Below are positions 26,958-40,169 of a stretch of DNA of 64,000 bases, piece by piece. The stretch comes from Larimichthys crocea (taxonomy: Eukaryota > Chordata > Actinopteri > Sciaenidae): positions 24,885,606-24,949,605 of the forward strand of contig NC_040017.1 in assembly GCF_000972845.2 (NCBI RefSeq). The letters run 5' to 3'. Position 1 is the stretch's first letter. Each line of letters starts with the position of its first letter. The notes below the pieces were generated by a model. That model worked only from the letters and a program-made list of their open reading frames with translations. It was not told the DNA's origin and searched no databases. A program made the translations under genes and the position numbers.

Positions 26958-29900
26958 ATCAGTCCATCCTCCATTCCCCTTTGTACCTTTTCACCCCCCC
27001 CTCTTGGAGTTCGTTTTTTTTATTTTTTTTTTTTTATGTACAGTTTCTGTCTGTCTTCCTTTTTTGGATGCCACCATAAGGATTGTGTATTTTGATGGAC
27101 GCGTTTCGGAAGAACTCATTCGCCCTTTTATTGGGGCTCTGTGCTGCACCACCACACCCTGAAGACGTAAGCACCGGGAGGAAAGCATGGGACCAAGTTT
27201 GAGGAAAAATATATAGATATATATCAATGCACATCGCGACGATTCATATCCACCAATGACGCAGAGCCAGCACCAACAGACCGCTACGTGACACCCTCCA
27301 TTCTCCACGTTTTATTTTGGAAGTTTTAACCAATTTGTATCAAGTGCCTTAACAAGCAGTTCAACTCGTTCTAAAGTAATAACCCTTCATTATCAGCCAT
27401 CGTGCTCACTTCATACAACACACACATGCACACACACACACTCTCACGTACACCTAATTGAAAATTTGTCACACTAATTTAATGTCCGATCACGTGGGGT
27501 GAATTCATAACTGTTTTCTGTTTTGGTCATCTGTTTGCAAGGAATGGAGATGAATAGGAGGGGAGGCCGGTCTCAATGATCTTTTTGCTGGCTCAGCTGC
27601 ACTTCTGTCTGGCTGACCCATGAGGACAAAACTTGGATTTTTCCATGGACAGAGATGCTGGATGTTTTCCAAGAGACAGCCAGACTGTCCAGTTGCTTGT
27701 GAAAAGAAAGAAAGAAAGAAAAGACCCAGACCCTTTCCTCTGTCTTCAGCATCAAAACACTAAAAACGAATAAGCAGCCTCTCAACACCATGAGTCATGA
27801 GGATTCCTGTTTCGGTGGAGTTTAATTGTAGGGATCGCTTCTTTTTTTTTTTTTTTTCTTATGTCCTGTGTTTCACTTTCCTATGGATGGCCATAATTAA
27901 TTCTGCGAGACGTGCAGCCGACATGCGGGCTGCACCTTTACACCTTGTGTATATACCTTCATTTTAAGATTGTTTTAGACAAGTTCAAAAGGCTGGCTGA
28001 CAAACTGAAAAGCTCCCCCCCTCTCCCTCCCCTCTTTTCTCTTTAGTTAGCACTGGAGACTGTTTTTCCTTAATTGCCAGTTTGTTTAATCTGCAATATT
28101 GGCCTGTGAATTTATTTATAATTTTAGAAGAATTGCAGAATTTATTAGAATCTAAAACATTTAAATGACCTTGTGCATGAGATGTTTCTTTTTTTTGGAG
28201 GCTTTGGAGTTTTCACATCACTGATAATCTTTTTAGCCCCTCCAAATTTGATGGCGAGTGCAATTCTCCGAAGCCGCACTTAAAGTGAGCTACTTTAAAT
28301 TGTTGCCCGTGTTCTCCTGCTACCAGTGTTAACAAGTGTTCAGTCCTGACAGACTTTGTTAAGCTTGTGCATTTGAGTAATTAATTCTTTGTTGTCACCA
28401 GCCTTAACTTGTGAAACTGACTCTTGAGACACTCTCTGAGATCTCCCGTTACAGTGAGTGTTGTTATTGGAAGAGAAAATAATATTCTATCATGTAGTAG
28501 TACTACTCGCTGCAGTGCAGCTGAAATTGGCAGAGAATTTGTTTTCTGGGGGAGGTATTAGCTGTTACGTTGTTGGCCTTTAAGCACAGCTACATTATTT
28601 CACAAATGTTGAGGAGGAAACTGTGGATTTATGCCCCCCCTCCCCTTTTATTTTTTTTTTTGAAGAATGTCGCCCAAATGCATCAAAAATGAACCATCTG
28701 ATATAAAATGTAGCAGGAATTCATCCTCTGTGCGTTGCAAAGTTAGCCGGCTTTATTTAAAAAAGAAAAGAAAAGGAAAAAAGCGGCTAACGCGATAAGA
28801 GACGCCTCACTAAAAGGAAAAAAAACAACCTGAGCAGGTTGGGCTGCACTTAAAAAAAACACAGAGAGATGAGTTCATGCAATAACACTGACTGCACTGC
28901 TTTTTGTACACTCATGATGGCCAAATGAGAGAGAAGTGCACGGTGGTGCAGAGCATTCATTAAAAAGAAAAATTGGCGCGGAGGGGGAATGGGCATGAAG
29001 GATTACAAATTACTATTAGTCGGACTGCTTGTTTAAAAAAAGACCTTGGGCACTTCAGACTGAGTTTATGGCTTATTTCTCTGCCCTTTTATTGCTTTTG
29101 ATATTTTTGGGTTTGGGTTACAGTTTTGCGTTTTTATGCAACATGACAACCTTTTAATTTGCACGAAGGTTTTTCCGGCTCGGCTCGGCTGAAACCTTTT
29201 TGCAAATTAAGGTTTCCCCTTTTTGTTATGGTGAGATGCTCTATCGACGGTTCTAATCAGTGAGAATTATTATTGCACATTTAATTTAAGCTCTTAAAAA
29301 AACAAAACAAAGGATATCTATTATAGATCAGTTTAAGATTCCTGTTTTATTTCTCACTGGTTAGGACTGAGATCCCCGTTCTCTCTCTGTTCTGCTGTCG
29401 TCCCCCAAATGCTCCTGATGCACATCTGATTCGGCTGTTTCGGCTCGTTGTTTGGGTGGGAGGGCTGTATTCGTTTAAAATAAATTAAAAATCAAAATTA
29501 AATCAAGCATTAGTTGAGAGAACTGGGATCTAACCGTGCAGACGCTTGGCAGCTGTCTGCTTCTTGTCAGCCCACTGGCAGTAACCGCCACAGCGAACGC
29601 TGCTTTCACGGCTAAAATCAACGATCCTTCAGGGATGGGATGTGATGGGGCTTTACTGCCAGTGGCTGCCATTGTGGAGCCTTAAAGACTGAGACAAGAG
29701 CATCTCGCCCCTAGATCGGGTGACTAATTGGACGCTTCGTGTAACTAAATTGTCTCATTCTTTAAGGTCTTGTTTTAAATTCATGGGGTGGTTTAAATTT
29801 GTGCTCTTGCTGCCCTGACGCACGCGTCCATCCTCCCTCGACGGTCCCGACACATTTTACGACGACACAGCTTGTGTTACAATTTGGCCGTCCCAATCCC

Positions 29901-30365
29901 TTCACCGTCGAGGAGGATGCGAGAGGAGGTCCGTCAGGGACTCCTTTTTCAAAAAGTGATGCGTCAGTACAATAACGTGGGGAGGAGCCTTTGAGCTTTA
30001 ACAAGGACATATGATCAAAAAGATCCAAAGATTTGGAAATGGGTATTAAAAAAAAAAGTTTGATAAAAGAAAAAGTTGCCCTTAAATTTGGATTTTTTTT
30101 TTTCGTTCTTTCAAATGAAACGTTGATGTGGAGTACACCTTGTTTAAAAAAAAAAAAAGTCTCCAAATTTAAGTGAAGAATTTAAAGCCTGAGTTCATTT
30201 TTTCTTTTTTTTTTTTTTTTGATGGAAATTTGGTCGTTCTTTAATTGGCAGATTTTTTCAGTGAAGCTAATTTTACGATGAAGTTAAGTTTAAAGGATGT
30301 CATCAATATTATTGGATACGATTTTGAAAGTTTTGTTGAAAATAAAGCTCACTGAAATTTACTGT
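26958..30365 (+). other. ddx6: ddx6 3' UTR terminal exon
   Basis: After the acceptor at 26957 no coding frame appears and the sequence is U-rich. It has poly-T runs, an AU-rich ATTTATTTATAATTT stretch near 28110 and A-rich tracts near 30045-30155. An AATAAA at 30341-30346 marks the likely end. The length of about 3.4 kb is inferred from the lack of an earlier convincing gene border; internal poly(A) sites are possible. Confidence 0.65.
30341..30346 (+). terminator. ddx6: ddx6 poly(A) signal
   Basis: Canonical AATAAA followed within about 20 nt by a GTGTCTG- and T-rich stretch. It lies only 197 bp before the treh start codon. Confidence 0.65.
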
Positions 30366-30542
30366 GTCTGAAGCTTTTTTGCTGTTTTTTTGTTCTTGAC
30401 CATCCCTGCAGAGTCAAGTTTCAAAGCTAGATGTCAGTATGTCACTGGAGTCTGCGTGTCGACGTCACGCCTTTAAAATAAACCGTGGCCTCAGACCGCA
30501 GGTTCACTCGCACTCTGGTGTCGCCTCAATTTACAGTTCAAC
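30347..30542 (+). promoter_or_regulatory. treh: Compact ddx6-treh spacer with treh promoter elements
   Basis: The spacer is under 200 bp. It contains a CRE-like CGACGTCA (30460-30467, one base off TGACGTCA) and, just after it, a TATA-like TTTAAAATA (30472-30480), placed to direct a start near 30500-30510 and a leader of about 40 nt. This is a plausible core promoter judged from position and motifs only. Confidence 0.4.
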
Positions 30543-33500
30543 ATGCAGAACTTGGTAGTACTTTGCGGTTTATCTGTGGCTCTTTTCACCTCCGTACAGA
30601 GTGCTTTCCCTCCGCCCTGTGACAGGTGAGATAAATGCTCCGAGTGTTTCTCCTGAAAGCGTTCTTGTACGTTATAGACTGCTTCCTGTTTTTGAAGCCT
30701 CTTCTGATTCATTACGCCTGTAAAACTGATCCTCTGCTCTCAAGGCAGTTCCTTTAAAACTAACTGTAATATTGCAATAACTTATTTTTTTTGTCAAGTG
30801 ACTCACAATTTTTCTCCTTTTATAGAATTCCCTTCATTTTGTTTGACCTGTCTGTCTTGGCAGCGTTGAGCTGTTTCTCTCTTGCTGAACAAAAAGTTTG
30901 TGGGATCCGCTCTCTGCTGCTGAAATCCTGGAAGGCCTGTTCCCTATAAATGTTGAATCCACCGCCGACACACATTTACAGACACATTTGTTGTTTTTAT
31001 TATTCCCCTCTAGCGTGTATGAGGTTGTCAGCAGACCTTTGGCCCCCTGCTGCTTATTTTGATGACTGATATGGTTTTATCACCTCCCTGCAGGACTCTG
31101 TAACAGGATGAATGAAGTGTGTTGTACTGTAACACAGACAAGGCCTTTATCGTAACTTTAATAATTCACAACTCTTTAAATTGATTTCAGTGAAATATAC
31201 TGCTCCGGGCCTGTCTTGCATCAGGTACAGACAGCTAAAGTGTTTGAGGATGACAAGTACTTTGTTGACATGAAGCTGAGGGAAACTCCTGGTAAGTCAA
31301 AAGTCAGTAGATCAGCTTTTTTTCATGACTTCCAGTATGTGGCACCTTTTTTTTTTTTTTGCTTCTTGTCTTTTCCTGCAGATGTTGTTTTGTCGGCTTT
31401 TCGCAACCTCTCACATGGATTGCCAAACACGACTGTGCCGTCCGGCAAACTGCAGGAGTTCCTCACTACATACTTTGAGAAACCAGGGATGGAGTTCGAG
31501 TCATGGACACCGCCAGAATGGCATGAGAAGTGAGAGCCGCTCGTTAGAGAGTACGATCATCTCTCTAATTGTGTTTGGCTGACATGAGTTGACTTTTGTA
31601 TCCAGGCCGAAGTTCCTAGAAGGGATAGCAGATGATAAGCTGCGTAACTGGGCTGAGAAGATTCATGAGCTGTGGAAGTCTCTTGGCAGGAAGGTGAGGA
31701 TGAGGACTAAAGGTCAAATGAATAGTTGATGATAAATAAACCAAATGTTTGGTGATTCAGTCCCAGATTCACAGGTTTGTTTCTTTAAAGGAGCAATATG
31801 TAACCTTTCTTGTAACAGTGATATCTAGTGGTTAAAAATTGGTACTGCAGTGCAAATTTAAAACAGTAGGTGGGGTTTTTTTTGGCAGCTTTTTAGAAAA
31901 AAAAAAGCTAATTTAGAACTAAAAGTCTTTATGACCCAGTCTGTCCTCCCTATGGACGGCTCACTTCCCCCCCAGAAAGCAACCCCTGTCTCTAAGAGAC
32001 AAGCATGTTGTTGATCACGTGACATGATTTCAACTTTTCGATGGAAATAATGATGAATTTATACGTGCTGTCCACTCCTCCATACAAACACTACGGTGCA
32101 CTGTGTCCCAGAAAACAGCCTCGGCCTCCTGCAGTGAGAGCTAGGTAGTGTCGATAACGTTTACAATGTCTTACCATGATGCACTGTGGGTCTGGATCTC
32201 TGTCACAACACAATCTTACGGGAATCCATGAGACAGTCCGGGAGGCAAAGTTGTTAAGAAGCTCAGAAGCATGGTCATTTTCTGATTAAATATCTTACAT
32301 ATTGTTCCTTTAATGTGAATTTCTGATGGTATTTTCGTCTCCATTGACAGTAAATAGAATATTAAACATCTATAATGAAAATGATAATTGGTTGCAGTCT
32401 TAATGAGGTTTTTCCAACATGTTCCTGTTGCAGAATGTGTTTCTGAGCACGCACCGACATGTCTAACTGTGACTAAAGTTATTGGAACATTTAAAAAAAA
32501 AAAAAAGGTTTCTCCACCAGATCCGCGCCGATGTTAAAGATCACCCAGAGCTCTACTCGCAGATATACACCCCACATCCTGTCATCGTGCCGGGGGGACG
32601 CTTCAGGGAACTCTACTACTGGTGAGTGAATGATGACGCCTGTCTCTCAGAGAGTTGGAACGAGGTCAGAGCGAGGAGAGATCACAGCCAGACTCAGCCA
32701 GGGGTCTCTGCTGAGAAGCCCCACCCGGGCGCCAATGTGCAGACAGTGACGCGAGCTGCTCTGTGCCCAACAGGGACTCCTACTGGGTCATCAACGGGCT
32801 CCTGCTGTCAGAGATGACAGACACGGCCTACGGGATGATTCAAAACTTCCTCTACCTTGTCAACAGGTGAGTCTCAGGGCGCCTTTCATCTTTTATTGCA
32901 CTCGCTCGCTGCAGGTAGTTCAGCTGGCTCATTCTGAATCAGTTGCACACTTTGGATATGGAGCTCTCTGGGTGGGGGGGATTTAAGATTTATGGAATAA
33001 AGGATTTTTTCTATGACTCCTACAGATATGGCTTCGTTCCAAATGGTGGGCGGATTTACTATGAAAGGCGCAGTCAGCCTCCATTCCTCACTCTAATGGT
33101 GGAAAGCTACTATCAAGCAACCAGGGATAAAGAGTTCCTCAGGTGATATTTAGGCCTGAGCTGATGTCCTGCCAGACACATCATCATTTCTCAGCTGCCT
33201 CGTGTCTCTTCCAGAAGAGAGAGAGAGAAAAAAAGCATATTAAACACCAAAACCTCAGTGCTCGTGTCTGTCTGCGCCTCCGGTGTTTTATTTTTCTTAA
33301 CTCGCTTAATTAAAATATGACACCCCCAAAGTTTGAATGTAATTATATTAAAGCAGTCTGGATTAAAACATAACTCCCTGCTGTCTGTGTGTGAACATGC
33401 ACGCTTTCAGAGCAGCTTTACCGGCGCTGGAGCAGGAGTACCGGTTCTGGATGCAGAACCGTTCCACGCCTGTGACAGTCAACGGGACTGAGCACGTGCT

Positions 33501-36500
33501 GAACCGATATCACGTGGAGGTGGGGTCGCCCAGGTAGGTCTGAAATAAATCAAGTGAATATTTAAAACAAGTCTAAGAGGTGTTGTAGACTAACTGTCTT
33601 TTTTTTAAGGCCTGAATCCTACACAGATGATCTGGAATTGGCAGAAGGACTCCCTGAAGGTAAATGACTTATTAGTAAGTTGAGCGTGAGGAATATTTCC
33701 CTGCTATGGTAATTTTCTTTCATGAGACAGGACAAATCAATGTAGTGTAGTTTATAATTGCTCCTGAGCAGAAAAGTGGAATATATATTCCCCTGGATTC
33801 AAGGATCATCTGTGCAAAAACAAATTAGTTCTGAAAATACCTGAGCGCCGTGTTTTAATGAATATTTAAGGTGAAACAAATTCATTCTTTCGACATCGCT
33901 GCTGAACAATTTGACCACGACTTTCAGAAAAATCTATTAGATGGAAAAATGTGTTTACTTTCATTTTTATGTTTTTGATTTCAGACACATATTCAGGTTA
34001 CTGGGTGGTTATGAAGCTGTTTAGAGCTTTTAAAAACTGAAACAAACATGTTAATCAGAAGCTGCGCTTTTAACTTTATTCCACGAGTGCTACATTCTAG
34101 ACGCTGATTTGTTGTGACTCTGCCAGTGATTTTCTTTTTCGTGCCCTCAGAGCGTAAGGAGCAGCTGTGGATGGATCTGAAAACGGGAGCAGAGTCTGGC
34201 TGGGACTTCACATCCCGCTGGTATATAGATGGTGACGGCAACAACAACGACACCCTCAAAGAGACCCGAACCAGTCAGATCCTGCCCGTTGACCTCAACG
34301 CTCTGCTGTGTCTGAACGAGAAGGCTCTCGCTTTATTTCACAGGACGCTGGGTGAGAGTGCATTAGCAGCTCTTGACCTTGGAACTAATGTCTGCCCGCA
34401 CACTGTTTTTTAGCTTCTAACCGGTGTTACATAACGGTGATGTGCTGTCTCCTGACAGGTGATGGTGACTCAGCCGCCCCGTATGAGCGGGCTGCAGCTC
34501 GCAGACTGGAGGCGATAGAGTCTGTGCTGTGGGATGCTGAGAGGGGAGCCTGGTTTGACTACAACCTGGTGACGCACTCCAAACACTTTGAGTTTTACCC
34601 CTCCAACCTGGCACCTGTTTGGGCACAGTGCTATTCTCGGCCTGAGATGGGAGAGAAGGCAGTGCAGTATCTGAAGGTTGGTGGACATTGTAGCGTCCGT
34701 AGTAGTTTCAGCTTACAAACAACGTGGAAGAAGAATAGTACATCTCTGCACATGCTGTAGGTCTGGTTTCTGCCTTCACCCATAAACAGTGATTTAGATA
34801 ATCTGAGCATTGTATAAAAGCTTTTCAGCTACAAAGTAGCTCCAATAAAAAAAGCCAAATTACCAATTACCTTCACCTAGCAGCTCAGTGTCAGACAGAA
34901 AAGTGTGTGGCTGCAGTCCAGCACCATCAGGGGTAAGTGAGACAATGCACTCATCTGCCACTTCATTAGATACACCTGTGTAATCGTGTAATATAATCAA
35001 TAGAGGAGCTCTTACATGAATGAATACTTCATGAAGTTAATGCTGTTCAGGTTTTGTGCCATTGTCAGAAATGTGTTCATTCAGTTATGTTGACGGTGGT
35101 GCTGTGTTGGATGGTGTTACACTGAAAGGTGAGGAGGGCAGAACACCAGAAACAGTCCAGCACAACACCAGCACTCGCTCTGATCTCGGTTAAAACGGAC
35201 GATTGAATTAACGCCTCTATGACTGTGAAAAAAACTGAACATTATAGATGAAATATTCATCCAGTTCAGGTTTTTGTCCCCACACAGCTGCTCAGTATAA
35301 CCAGTCTCCGCTGTCTCTTTTAACTGAAATGAAATTGCGTTGTTTTGGTCTGCTGCCGCAGATTTCTGTGCTCTGTAAATCATTTTTGTCTCGTGCCGTC
35401 CTTTGAGAAAACAAAAATGTGAAACCAAAAAAAAGGAGACATTTGTTTGTTAAATGAGGTCACCGAACAAACATTCTCTGCTAACATCATAACAAATGTG
35501 TTCTCAGTCCCTGCAGTGTAACTTCATCCTGCAATATTAGTAACAATACAAGTTTTAAATTATTTTTGACCACACGAACCGATGACTTCAGGACTTGAAA
35601 TAGTTTGCTGAAATACTTCTTGACTGTTGATGGAGGAGACTGTTGCTCATATTATTTCCCCATCTGAACCCCACATGTTCCTTATGGACTGTGCTCCTTT
35701 GCTCCAGCAGATGGCGCACACACACTACACTGCTTTCATTGATGCAGGCTCTTATGGTTGCTCTTGCTTTGCTCATGTGTGTGCAGGGGAGTGGCGCTCT
35801 CCATTACCCCAATGGAGTTCCAACGTCGCTGAGAGAATCTGGGCAGCAGTGGGACTATCCAAACGCGTGGCCTCCTCTGCAGCACATGCTCATCGATGGT
35901 AAGGAGGCAATGAATTGTTCTGCCACCATGAGAAAATTCCTGATTTGTTGCCTTTGCATAATCATTTCTAAGAATGCACAGAGGATGTAGGGTAGTGCTG
36001 AATGCACTCTGCCTTGCACTCCAGCACACTGATTGGAAATGAGGCTGACCTTCAGGTTTAATTTCAGGATGGTTACATCCGAGGTTGCCCTGTGGAGTTC
36101 TCTTGGAAACAATCAGAAGTTATGCACACGTTGAGTGTTATTCATTGTGTGTTATCTCTGAGATCTAGCAAACGAGATGAATGCATTTCCTCCCCTCATA
36201 AAACATTTGCAAAGCCAATTAAAACGGCATTGTTTTCATCCGCATTAGTTTGCAAGCAGCCTTCTTCCCCGTCTTTGCTGCATTTCTCTGACATCAGTGG
36301 AATAATGTGAAACCATACAACGCTGCAGGATGAGTCCAAAAAAACACAGAAATGAGTTCTGGTTCCTTCTTCTCAAAGTCAGTGTTTTTTATTTTTTTAA
36401 TGGGTTCTTGGTTTTAGTCCTGAAACAAGGTCTGCGGTTCACACGAGCTTCAGAGATTTTATGACATCAAATCAGAAACATTGCTCCAAAGTTTTGACCA

Positions 36501-37709
36501 TTACAGCGGTCAAAAACTCCACAGGATATCTAGGTTAAAGGCAATGGAAAGTAATCTAACCAGTTACATAAGGCCAACATATTTATTATTCGACTTCAAA
36601 ACTAACCCACCCACAGACATCAGCAGACACTTGGCATCTGCCCTGGTGATACTCTGCCAGGTTTGTACTGCAGCCAGCCTCACTTCTCGTTTATTTCAAA
36701 GGATTTTTTGCCTTTAGTCCGGTCTTTAGCAAGTGACACATGATCAGGGAGCGCCCTAAAAGCTCTTTGGTTGCTTAATCTTAATTAGATTGGGATCACT
36801 GTCCGGCTGAATCTTTCTTCTAATACTGGGAGACTGTGTATTCCCAGCAATCGCGCCTTAAAAGGTCCATGACTTCATCAAATATACTTAAGACTGAGAG
36901 CAATTAAAACTCACAGTTATTGTTTGATTTCAAATTCAATCTGCTGGAGTACAGAGCCAACACAATTTAAAAACATGTCACTTACCTAATATTATTTCAC
37001 TTTGTCGTGTTTAAAGCCTTTGTTAGCTCTGTCTAATGTTTTTTTTTTTTTTTTTAGGTCTATCCAAGCTGCCTTCAGACGATGCTAAACAGCTAGCATT
37101 TGATTTGGCCCAGCGTTGGATCAAGACCAACTGGTTGGCATACGAGAAGTATGACGCCATGTTTGAGAAGGTGACTCATCTGAGAGTTTCGGTGTTTGGG
37201 AGCTGGTGTTGATAACGCAGCTCTCTCACAAGGTGTCATTTTTCCCTCGTGACAGTACGATGTGAACGGAGATGGCAAACCAGGCGGTGGAGGAGAATAT
37301 GAAGTCCAGGTATTTCCTCTCATGTGTTAACGTGCTTACAGTCACACCAGGCTTTGTAATTTCATGCTGAGCTCTGCAGATGCACATGTATTCTCTCACT
37401 CTATCTTTTTATGTATAATTTTCTATCCTGTTGAATCTCTCGTCTTTTCTCTTTCTCCCCGTTTCTATCAGCACATCACAATTACTTGTTTTTTTTTTTA
37501 TTTCCCACGTTTTCTGTGCCAAATGAAAATAAAAATAGCCCTCATGCTCCGCTGTGCTGCCCTTTCTGTAGCTGGGTTTTGGCTGGACCAATGGCGTGGC
37601 CCTGCAGCTCCTGGACCAGTATGGGGCGAGACTCACCTCAGGAAGCGGACGTCTGTCTTCTGGCCTCCTCCTGCCTCTGCTCAACTTTGTCGCTGTCATA
37701 CTCCAGTGA
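30543..37709 (+). CDS. treh: Trehalase (alpha,alpha-trehalose glucohydrolase, GH37)
   Basis: Hydrolyses trehalose to two glucose molecules; in vertebrates a brush-border enzyme of gut and kidney. Fifteen coding exons: 30543-30625, 31191-31291, 31382-31529, 31606-31693, 32521-32621, 32774-32866, 33026-33142, 33411-33533, 33610-33659, 34151-34351, 34459-34676, 35787-35898, 37058-37170, 37256-37309, 37572-37709. All phases agree; 579 residues (human 583). Features: N-terminal signal peptide (about 1-20) before FPPPCDSEIYC; signature 1 PGGRFRELYYWDSYW (164-178); SGWDFTSRW with the likely catalytic acid Asp320; signature 2 QWDYPNAWPP (462-471); GGGGEY with the likely base Glu530; LGFGWTNG; and a hydrophobic C-terminus (LLLPLLNFVAVILQ) after a small-residue stretch, suited to GPI anchoring. 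No broken exon is seen, so the gene looks functional. Confidence 0.96.
31785..32313. mobile_element. TTAA-flanked MITE in a treh intron
   Basis: The element is bounded by TTAA at 31785-31788 and 32310-32313. Just inside are inverted ends: AGGAGCAATATGTAA on the left and TTACATATTGTTCCT on the right, differing at one base. It is about 530 bp with no transposase frame. TTAA target duplications and short inverted ends fit a piggyBac-type non-autonomous element. It lies wholly within the intron between 31693 and 32521. Confidence 0.75.
34677..35786 (+). other. treh: treh intron with a repeat-like block
   Basis: A 1.1-kb phase-0 intron. The part from about 34960 to 35175 carries CACTTCATTAGATACACCTG and downstream AACACCAGAAACAGTCCAGC, phrases common in fish interspersed repeats. 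Its ends and family are not defined. Confidence 0.45.
35899..37057 (+). other. treh: treh intron
   Basis: A 1.16-kb phase-1 intron ending in a 16-T tract and TAG. No repeat copy or exon is recognised inside. The flanking exons join as MLIDG-LSKLPSDD. Confidence 0.75.
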
Positions 37710-38208
37710 AACTGAGGTGACAAAAGAGCCTGGCCTGGAGGTTGGATTTAATTTTATCACTCTGGCCCGCTGACAGACTTCAGAGAAACACAAATTGACT
37801 TTAAAAATGAGACTAAAGTCTGTGTGATTTAACGAGGTCTGATGTTTTTCTACACCCTGTGCGATCAGGATCACTTTTATTTGCAGAAGGAACAGGATGT
37901 GATTTATCACAACCAAGAATCCCTTCGATTAATATTTTAGTATTTTTCCTCGCAGCTAAGTGATCTCTGGCGATATCAGAAGATGCAGATCATGTCGGCA
38001 TTTCTGGACTCTCTCCAGTAATGCAGCCTGTTAGTGCTTACTGCTGCTTAGATCACAACATTAACTTGTCCCAGATATTGAACTGACACTACAGACAGTT
38101 ATTCACCTAATTCAATTAAAAAGTTTATTGCTTTACAGTAGCTTAACTCCCTCTGAAGACTTCCGTTCGTTTGCAAACTGAAGTTGTAATATAAAGGAGC
38201 GTGTGAGA

Positions 38209-38214
38209 AATAAA
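38209..38214 (+). terminator. treh: treh poly(A) signal
   Basis: AATAAA 500 nt after the treh stop, followed by TG-rich sequence (TGTTGTTTG). It is the first canonical signal after the stop codon. Confidence 0.6.
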
Positions 38215-40169
38215 ATGTGAAGTGAATGCATTAATGTTGTTTGCCGATCTGACTCGAGGCACATTTATTCCAGATCTACATGTCAGCCACTGCTGGATTA
38301 ATATCACTTGTTATATATTATAATGTAGTGATGAATTCCTGCAAACTGTCAGCACAAATTTATTTAAAATGTAAATTTAGGTCATCAGTCACGGCCAGTC
38401 TATGACCAAAATGTTGCTATTGTGTTATTTGGCTTCCTACACACTTCTACTAAGTGCACATTACACAACATCCATCGTAACATTACATATCACCACGGTG
38501 ACAAATTTCTGTGGCTACGTCCCCAATTAAAGCTGAATGTTTTTCATGTTAAACAGCAGCAGCAGGATTTTTTGGCTTGCATTAGCGGTAACTTCATAGA
38601 CGATGTGAGGAGAGTGAACAATAAACAGTGAGGCTGATATCAGGGAGATAAAATTACACTTTTGTTTTCGTCTGAATCCCTGATGCATGTGAGAGTAATC
38701 TGAATCCAGCATGGGAACGGCAGACTCCACCACTAACAATGAAAACTATTATAAAGGAAGGTAATTACTGGATGGAAATGCAGCGCATTGATCGGGCAGA
38801 AAAAATGACTGCCGTAAATGTTCTAAAAGAGGTCCAATATTTTTTTTAAATGTTGGGTTTAACACATGAGTGCCACCACAGTTTCACAGTTAACCGTATC
38901 CATGACATCTGACCTGATGATGATCAGGTCCACTGATGGTCCACATCAGATGGGTGCTCAAACAAGCACCAACAGCATCTACCTGTCAATCAGAGTGGCC
39001 ACGCTGTTAATTATGCATAACATTCAATATCACTTTAACGAGTTCTTTAAAAAGTCAGCCTGAGTACAGACCAAAGCTGTTTTTTGTGCCAGGCTGTAAA
39101 CATGTTTATTTCTGCTGTGAAGTTGGACATTAGAACATGGGGACTTATGGAGATTGACTCATTCTGTAGCCAGCCTCAAGTGGTCGCTTGAAGACTTCCA
39201 CATAGGCTTCACTTCAAAGCCGCCATCATTTTAAAAAGAAACAAAGACGAGTCAACATTTTTATGTTTTTGTCGCAAGCAACTCATTCGGCCTTTGCCAT
39301 TTCTGCTTGTGTCTATAGTGAAGTGCATGCCAAGCATGAAATGAAGTCCATATAGATATTCAAATGGTTGTCCAAAAAAAAAAGAGTAATGAGAAATTTG
39401 CTTCCTAAAGAAGAAACTCCATCCCTCTTGGCTATGAAGATATGAGGCTGAAACAGGGATTTCACTGCATCTCTCTCTTTAGCATGAGTGCACACAACAA
39501 CAAGGCCAATAGGTGCAGTGGTCCATGCAAGCCCAAAGATCACACCCCGGTGATGTGTTATTCTGACTCCCCATCTACAAGTCACATCACTGCCTTTTTT
39601 TTTTATACCCCACTACGCATAACTGACACCCATACAGCAGCAGCTGTGTGTATTATGCTGTGTTTAGAAAGGTTTAAGCAGCAGGCTGCAGTCATTATGT
39701 TTTCAGTCCTCGCTCGACAGCAGTTACTCAAGTAGAACCTGCTCCTCTTGATAACTCGCACACTATCATGCCGTTTTAGCAGAAATGTGCCGTGTTCAGT
39801 TAATGACATCGAGCCGTAAGAGAAGCTGTCCGGCAGTTAAGCGTCGATGTGGTGAAACCGCGGACACGTGTTTGTGTTTGCGTGTGTGCGTGCCCCCTTT
39901 TTAATTACACAAATCTAAGGACGTTGTTCTGAAAGGCACGTTCCGTGGGCGGCCCCGTGAATTGTAAAGCGGCGGTGACAAGTGCTTTACATGTTGTTGT
40001 GGAAGTAAAGGTCATGGTGTCTTGTCCTCAACAGACATCCAGTAGCCGCCGCTGCATACAAACGAGCTCCCGCATGCAAACTTCTTTTTGTTTGGAAAGT
40101 TCTTCACGTTTTTAATTAAAGCCACAATTAGAAGATTTATAGCTCTTTGTGCAAGAATCATTGACAGTT

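Noticed and set aside
29762..30166. 134-codon minus-strand frame in the ddx6 3' UTR
   Set aside because: It spans poly-A/poly-T tracts read as Phe/Lys runs, has no splice signals and no recognisable domain.
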